From positions 1 to 64,000 of the forward strand of contig NZ_AGBF01000008.1 of NCBI RefSeq assembly GCF_000225525.1: a stretch of DNA of 64,000 nucleotides, read 5' to 3'. This document shows positions 59,771-64,000 of the stretch, one piece after another; the stretch's first letter is position 1; each line of letters begins with the position of its first letter. Origin of the DNA: Streptomyces zinciresistens K42. Its GTDB lineage: Bacteria > Actinomycetota > Actinomycetes > Streptomycetales > Streptomycetaceae. The translations under genes were made by a program, and so were the position numbers. The notes beneath the pieces were generated by a model that saw nothing but the letters and a program-made list of their open reading frames with translations, searched no databases and was not told the DNA's origin.

Positions 59771-60748
59771 GTGAGCAGGCTCCAGGTCGTCAGCGGCAAG
59801 GGCGGGACCGGAAAGACCACGGTCGCCGCCGCGCTCGCGCTCGCCCTCGCCACCGAGGGGAAACGGGCGCTTCTCGTCGAGGTGGAGGGGCGGCAGGGCA
59901 TCGCGCAGCTCTTCGAGACAGAGGCGCTGCCCTACGAGGAGCGGAAGATCGCCGTCGCTCCGGGGGGCGGGGAGGTGTACGCCCTCGCCATAGACCCCGA
60001 ACTGGCCCTTCTGGACTACCTCCAGATGTTCTACAAGATGGGCGGTGCCGGACGCGCGCTGAAGAAGCTCGGCGCCATCGACTTCGCCACCACCATCGCG
60101 CCCGGACTCAGAGACGTCCTCCTCACGGGCAAGGCGTGCGAGGCGGTGCGGCGCAAGGACAGGTCCGGCCGGTTCGTCTACGACCACGTGGTCATGGACG
60201 CGCCGCCGACGGGGCGCATCACCCGCTTCCTCAACGTCAACGACGAGGTCGCCGGCCTCGCCCGGATCGGGCCGATACACAATCAGGCGCAGGCCGTGAT
60301 GAGGGTGCTGAAGTCGGCGGAGACTGCCGTGCACCTGGTGACGCTGCTGGAGGAGATGCCGGTCCAGGAGACGGCCGACGGCATCGCCGAGCTGCGCGCG
60401 GCACGGCTGCCGGTGGGCAGGGTCATCGTGAACATGGTGCGGCCCGGGGTGTTGGACGACGCCGACCTGGACCTCGTACGGAGCGTGCCGCGCGCCGCCG
60501 TCGCCAAGTCGCTGTCGTCGGCGGGACTCGGCGGGGCGCGCCGGGGCGGCACCGCGCAGCGGCTCGTCGACCCGCTGCTGGCCCAGGCCGACGAGTACGC
60601 CGAGCGGTACGCGCTGGAGCAGGAGCAGCGGGCGGCCCTGGCCGCGCTGGAGCTGCCGGTGCACGAACTGCCCCTGCTGGCCGAGGGCATGGACCTGGCG
60701 GGCCTGTACGCACTCGCGCGCGGGCTGCGGGAACAGGACCTGTCATGA
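59771..60748 (+). CDS. ArsA/Get3-like ATPase, first of a pair
   Basis: A 325-residue SIMIBI ATPase: MSRLQVVSGKGGTGKTTVAA (deviant Walker A with the signature Lys), then LLVEVEGRQGIAQLFETEAL (switch region) and VVMDAPPTGRITRFLNVNDE. It lacks arsenite-binding Cys and a second fused half, so it resembles single-domain ArsA/Get3-type ATPases. The adjacent ArsA-like protein is probably its partner, giving a heterodimer equivalent to the two halves of ArsA. Actinobacterial pairs (Rv3679/Rv3680-like) protect against glycerol metabolites and reactive oxygen. GTG 59771 is leaderless. Its stop leads into a 19-codon bridging ORF and then the partner gene. Confidence 0.88.
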   Translation: MSRLQVVSGKGGTGKTTVAAALALALATEGKRALLVEVEGRQGIAQLFETEALPYEERKIAVAPGGGEVYALAIDPELALLDYLQMFYKMGGAGRALKKLGAIDFATTIAPGLRDVLLTGKACEAVRRKDRSGRFVYDHVVMDAPPTGRITRFLNVNDEVAGLARIGPIHNQAQAVMRVLKSAETAVHLVTLLEEMPVQETADGIAELRAARLPVGRVIVNMVRPGVLDDADLDLVRSVPRAAVAKSLSSAGLGGARRGGTAQRLVDPLLAQADEYAERYALEQEQRAALAALELPVHELPLLAEGMDLAGLYALARGLREQDLS

Positions 60749-60804
60749 GTCCGTTCACAAGTCGGGAGCCGCACGCGGTCCGTCGGAAGCAGGGGATGTC
60801 ATGA
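60745..60804 (+). CDS. 19-codon bridging mini-ORF between ArsA-like genes
   Basis: It reads MSPFTSREPHAVRRKQGMS. ATG overlaps the stop of the first ArsA-like gene (ATGA at 60745-60748) and its TGA overlaps the ATG of the second (ATGA at 60801-60804). Its last codons contain the AGGGGA Shine-Dalgarno for the downstream gene, so translating it would disturb or feed initiation there. Confidence 0.4.
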   Translation: MSPFTSREPHAVRRKQGMS

Positions 60805-62225
60805 GTCGTCCGGAACCGGCCCAGGCACAGGACGCCGCCCATCAGCCCCCGTACCTCTCCGCCGCGCGCGTGCTCGACCTCGACCCGCTGCTCGACGACC
60901 CGCGGACCCGCATCGTGGTGTGCTGCGGCTCGGGCGGCGTCGGCAAGACCACGACCGCGGCGGCGCTGGGCCTGCGCGCCGCGGAGCGGGGCCGCAAGGT
61001 GGTCGTGCTGACCATCGACCCGGCCCGCAGGCTCGCCCAGTCGATGGGCATCGACTCGCTGGACAACACCCCGCGGCGGGTGAAGGGCGTCGAGGGCGAC
61101 GGCGAGCTGCACGCGATGATGCTCGACATGAAGCGCACCTTCGACGAGATCGTCGAGGCGCACGCGGACCGCGACCGGGCTGCCGCGATCCTGGGCAACC
61201 CGTTCTACCAGTCGCTCTCGGCGGGCTTCGCGGGCACGCAGGAGTACATGGCGATGGAGAAGCTGGGTCAGCTGCGGTCCCGGGACGAGTGGGACCTCAT
61301 CGTCGTGGACACCCCGCCCTCGCGCTCGGCGCTGGACTTCCTGGACGCGCCCAAGCGGCTCGGCTCGTTCCTGGACGGCAAGCTGATCCGCGTCCTGCTG
61401 GCCCCGGCGAAGGTCGGCGGCCGGGCCGGGATGAAGTTCCTGAACGTCGGCATGTCGATGATGACGGGCGCGCTCGGCAAGCTGCTGGGCGGGCAGTTGC
61501 TGAAGGACGTCCAGACGTTCGTGGCGGCCATGGACTCCATGTTCGGCGGGTTCCGTACGCGCGCGGACGCCACGTACAAGCTGCTGCAGGCGCCCGGCAC
61601 GGCGTTCCTCGTGGTGGCGGCGCCGGAGCGGGACGCGCTGCGGGAGGCCGCGTACTTCGTGGAGCGGCTGGCCGCCGAGGACATGCCGCTCGCCGGTCTC
61701 GTCCTCAACCGGGTCCACGGCAGCGGCGCCGACCGGCTGTCGGCCGAGCGGGCGCTCGCCGCCGCGGAAAATCTTGAGGACTCCGGCATTGTGGATCAGG
61801 AGGACGGGAAGGCTGGACTTCGTAACTCCCCCGACAGGCAAGACAGTTCAGCTTCGGCCGCTTCCGGACCGCCCGACACGGGCGCATCGGCTCCCGACGC
61901 AGGCTCCCCCGCCGGCACGGACACCGAGGACAGCGCGACCGAGGACGCACCCCGGGCGGCCGTTCAGCATGTCGAGCGGTCGGTCGACCAGCTCACCGCG
62001 GGCCTGCTGAGACTGCACGCCGAGCGTATGCGGTTGCTGACCCGCGAGCGGCGCACGCGTGATCGTTTCACCGCGCTGCACCCCGAGGTGGCCGTGGCGG
62101 AAGTGGCCGCGCTGCCCGGCGATGTCCATGACCTCGTGGGTCTGCGGGACATCGGGAACCGGCTGGCGGCACACCGGCACGAGCTGCCCGCCCCCGAACT
62201 GCCGGACCGGGCCGCCGAGTCCTGA
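60801..62225 (+). CDS. ArsA/Get3-like ATPase, second of a pair
   Basis: A 474-residue SIMIBI ATPase: IVVCCGSGGVGKTTTAAALG (P-loop), VVVLTIDPARRLAQSMGIDS (switch I), and LIVVDTPPSRSALDFLDAPK (Walker B/switch II). FFLxGKLIRVLLAPAKVGGR-like and KLLGGQLLKDVQTFV segments form the helical subdomain. A disordered Asp/Ser/Pro insert of about 60 residues (SDRQ...GASAPDAGSPAGTDTEDS) separates the core from a C-terminal helical region (LHAERMRLLTRERRTRDRFT). It pairs with the upstream ATPase. The start ATG 60801 has an AGGGGA site. It is last in the operon and followed by the convergent wblA. Confidence 0.88.
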   Translation: MSRPEPAQAQDAAHQPPYLSAARVLDLDPLLDDPRTRIVVCCGSGGVGKTTTAAALGLRAAERGRKVVVLTIDPARRLAQSMGIDSLDNTPRRVKGVEGDGELHAMMLDMKRTFDEIVEAHADRDRAAAILGNPFYQSLSAGFAGTQEYMAMEKLGQLRSRDEWDLIVVDTPPSRSALDFLDAPKRLGSFLDGKLIRVLLAPAKVGGRAGMKFLNVGMSMMTGALGKLLGGQLLKDVQTFVAAMDSMFGGFRTRADATYKLLQAPGTAFLVVAAPERDALREAAYFVERLAAEDMPLAGLVLNRVHGSGADRLSAERALAAAENLEDSGIVDQEDGKAGLRNSPDRQDSSASAASGPPDTGASAPDAGSPAGTDTEDSATEDAPRAAVQHVERSVDQLTAGLLRLHAERMRLLTRERRTRDRFTALHPEVAVAEVAALPGDVHDLVGLRDIGNRLAAHRHELPAPELPDRAAES

Positions 62226-62528
62226 GACCGCCGGTCCGCTGCCGAGCCGAGGCGGACATGACGGGCCGACCCGGCCAGAACTCCGGGGCCGTGGCCCGCC
62301 CTCGGACTCCGGCCCCCGAAAGCTGCGGACGGCCCCCGCAAGGGCTACGGCCCCAGCAATGCTCCAGACCGCGGCGAGACTCCGGCCGGCTCACCCGGAG
62401 GGCGGCCCACCCGGAGGGCTCCGGACCGTCAGGCCACAGGGCCGCGGGCATCCAACTCCCGTACGTCCGACCGCGGTCCGCCCGGCCTCACGCGCCGGCG
62501 CACCGGGCGTCGGCGTCCTGCGGGCCTG
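62226..62528. other. Intergenic region between convergent ArsA-like and wblA genes
   Basis: About 300 bp with several short GC-rich inverted repeats but no single clear terminator; no gene supported. Confidence 0.4.
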
Positions 62529-62864
62529 TCACCCGACAGCCGCGAAATCCTCGTAGACCTCGTCGTCGAGGGGCAGGATTCCGGCCCCCCGCTCGTACTC
62601 CGTACGCGCCGTCTCCAGGAGTCTGCGCCACGAGGTGACGGTGGGCCGCCTGCGCAGCAGTGCGCGGCGCTCCCGCTCCGTCATGCCACCCCACACGCCG
62701 AACTCGACGCGATTGTCCAGCGCGTCCGCCAGGCACTCGGTCCGCACGGGGCATCCCGTGCACACCGCCTTCGCCCGGTTCTGCGCTGCTCCCTGAACGA
62801 ACAGTTCGTCCGGATCGGTAGTGCGGCAGGCCGCCTGCGCACTCCAGTCGACTACCCAGCCCAT
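62529..62864 (-). CDS. wblA: WhiB-like iron-sulfur regulator WblA
   Basis: A 111-residue protein, MGWVVDWSAQAACRTTDPDE, with the four cluster cysteines Cys13, Cys35, Cys38 and Cys44 (AVCTGCPVRTECLADALDNR), then GVWGGMTERERRALLRRRPT. The GVWGG turn and basic helix contact DNA or sigma factor. The sequence is nearly what I recall for S. coelicolor WblA (SCO3579), a pleiotropic regulator that promotes sporulation and represses antibiotic production. I used ATG 62864, with GGAGAGGACGG upstream; GTG 62921 would add 19 residues. It lies between the ArsA-like operon and the PBP gene as in other streptomycetes. Confidence 0.95.
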   Translation of the reverse strand: MGWVVDWSAQAACRTTDPDELFVQGAAQNRAKAVCTGCPVRTECLADALDNRVEFGVWGGMTERERRALLRRRPTVTSWRRLLETARTEYERGAGILPLDDEVYEDFAAVG

Positions 62865-63404
62865 ACCGGCGCCGTCCTCTCCCGAATCGAGGCTCCCCCA
62901 CGGCGGCAGCGGCATATTCACCGCCGCCAGTTGAGGACGTTACGGAAGGCGGGCACGGCGCAACACCCCCAGCGGGCCCAATCTTGAATGGCCCGAACGG
63001 ACTATGGGTAAGCGGCAGATCACCCGGGGGAGTGAGCTGGCGACATGCGTGATCATCCCGGCAAAGCGGGACGGTTCCATGGAGTCACAACGGACGCCGT
63101 ATGACACACAAGGCGGATTCGGACACGCGCCCACCAGAAAAGTGGGGAACCTCCGGAACGATTCGGGGTCGCCGGACGTATTGATACGTGGCTGCACTGC
63201 TGTGACAGTTGGCAGCAGCTTAGGCCAAGGCCTGCGTGCCTGTCCGGCGAATGGACCGCATCCATCGGTCAGTCCTGTCGCCGGGCGGACCGCTGCCGCA
63301 GCCGTGCCCGGCCTCATGTCGGCCCGGTCACGCTCCTGGCCTGCGTTATCCGCCTGTGCCCCGCTCCGGCACGGTCGGCCCTCGGTTCGCTCATCTCTAC
63401 GGTT
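62865..63404. other. Divergent regulatory region between wblA and the PBP gene
   Basis: About 540 bp without a supported gene, with lower G+C around 63000-63240 than its surroundings. It should hold the wblA promoter and a long 5' leader; a TGTGACAGTTGGCAGC element at about 63201 and an AGCAGCTTAGGCC element at about 63214 stand out, but no regulator site could be assigned. Confidence 0.45.
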
Positions 63405-63410
63405 TAGGCT
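63405..63410 (+). promoter_or_regulatory. -10 of a leaderless promoter, PBP gene
   Basis: TAGGCT six bases before ATG 63417; only CCCCC lies between, so there is no Shine-Dalgarno sequence. Confidence 0.55.
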
Positions 63411-63416
63411 TCCCCC

Positions 63417-64000
63417 ATGCCAAAGAAGCGCTCGGGCGGTGGTCTGTCGCCAACGCAGCAGGCCGCCAAGTTCCTCGGTGTCAGTGTGCTCGCGGGAGCC
63501 GTGCTGGCCGGTATCGCGCTGCCCGCCGTCGGCGCACTCGGCCTCGCGGCCAAGGGCTCGGTCGAGAGCTTCGACGAGCTCCCGGCCAACCTCAAGACGC
63601 CGCCGCTGAGTCAGCGCACCACGATCCTGGACGCCAAGGGCGGCATGATCGCCAGCGTCTACTCCCGCGACCGCACGGTGCTCGACCTCAAGGACATCTC
63701 GCCGTACATGCAGCAGGCGATCATCGCGATCGAGGACGCGCGCTTCTACGAGCACGGCGCGATCGACCCGAAGGGCATCCTGCGAGCCGTCAACAAGAAC
63801 GCGCAGAGCGGCAGTGTCGCCCAGGGCGCCTCCACGCTCACGCAGCAGTACGTGAAGAACGTCTTCGTGGAGGAGGCGGGCGACGACCCGACGAAGGTCG
63901 CGCAGGCCACCCAGCAGACCATCGGCCGCAAGATCAAGGAGCTGAAGTACGCGATCCAGGTGGAGGAGGAGCTCGGCAAGAAGAAGATCCTCGAGAACTA
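63417..64000 (+). CDS. Class A penicillin-binding protein / transglycosylase, N-terminal part
   Basis: The first 194 codons, running off the right edge. A short basic cytoplasmic start (MPKKRSGGGLSPTQQAAKFL) and one membrane anchor (GVSVLAGAVLAGIALPAVGA) precede a GT51 transglycosylase domain. The catalytic Glu motif is AIIAIEDARFYEHGAIDPKG and the second motif is GASTLTQQYVKNVFVEE. GT51 enzymes polymerise lipid II into glycan strands; a C-terminal transpeptidase and possibly a PASTA domain would follow outside the window. The leaderless TAGGCT promoter and divergent wblA match the known streptomycete arrangement (SCO3580-like). Confidence 0.92.
   Translation, partial: MPKKRSGGGLSPTQQAAKFLGVSVLAGAVLAGIALPAVGALGLAAKGSVESFDELPANLKTPPLSQRTTILDAKGGMIASVYSRDRTVLDLKDISPYMQQAIIAIEDARFYEHGAIDPKGILRAVNKNAQSGSVAQGASTLTQQYVKNVFVEEAGDDPTKVAQATQQTIGRKIKELKYAIQVEEELGKKKILEN

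Overview
The window is high-GC actinobacterial DNA and reads as a Streptomyces chromosome. The evidence is the extreme G/C at third codon positions, many GTG/TTG starts, leaderless promoters of the TAGGCT/TAGTGT type, and a gene order I recognise from the S. coelicolor SCO3540-SCO3580 interval. That order is dnaX-like delta-prime, the MFS-dTMP kinase fusion, topA, hppA, bldG, an MrfA-type helicase, a Tad/Flp pilus cluster with ssd, a HAD phosphatase, acsA, nhaA, nth, crp, two ArsA-like ATPases, wblA and a penicillin-binding protein. The synteny is recalled, not computed.

Layout. (1) 1-3855, minus strand: the first three genes of an EptABC/Wadjet-like SMC plasmid-restriction operon, running off the left edge. 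(2) 4140-12513: an 8.4-kb accessory block bounded by a 41-bp copy of the 3' half of tRNA-Thr (4140-4180) and the intact tRNA-Thr(CGU) (12440-12513). It holds a type VII-secretion-style toxin operon (WXG100-like protein, ESAT-6-like protein, DUF6507-like protein, an 810-residue polymorphic toxin with a predicted PD-(D/E)XK nuclease tip, and an Imm49-like immunity protein). It also holds a decayed IS3 element, a possible IS701-type remnant, and an orphan RHS toxin tip with a candidate immunity gene. No integrase is visible. (3) 12.8-28.2 kb: core genes on the minus strand (secreted hydrolase, DNA polymerase III delta-prime, MFS/dTMP kinase, topoisomerase I, methyltransferase, lipoprotein, proton pyrophosphatase). 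(4) 28.7-40 kb: developmental and envelope genes. These are bldG and its anti-sigma partner, a divergent MrfA-like helicase, the Tad cluster (two TadE-like proteins, a small pilin, TadC, TadB, TadA, Ssd), a HAD phosphatase, and a gene-free stretch ending in a strong terminator where I expect the 6S-like RNA scr3559. (5) 40-55.6 kb: metabolism and homeostasis (degenerate Fic-like protein, CooC-like ATPase, lipoprotein deacetylase, SulP-carbonic anhydrase fusion, acetyl-CoA synthetase, NhaA, holin-like membrane protein, epoxide-hydrolase-like protein, MarP-like protease, Nudix CoA hydrolase, endonuclease III). (6) 55.8-64 kb: Crp, a Nudix/metallo-beta-lactamase operon, RidA-like protein, two ArsA-like ATPases, WblA and the start of a class A penicillin-binding protein.

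The most unusual points are the tRNA-Thr-bounded toxin island beside the SMC defence operon, and three tiny open reading frames (16, 27 and 19 codons) that each bridge two operon genes through ATGA stop/start overlaps at both ends. Others are two unusual fusions (MFS/dTMP kinase/coiled coil; SulP/STAS/carbonic anhydrase), a cluster of DnaA-box-like sites upstream of ssd, and a CRP-like palindrome upstream of crp itself. All functional statements rest on reading the sequence and on knowledge of the families; no database search was run.
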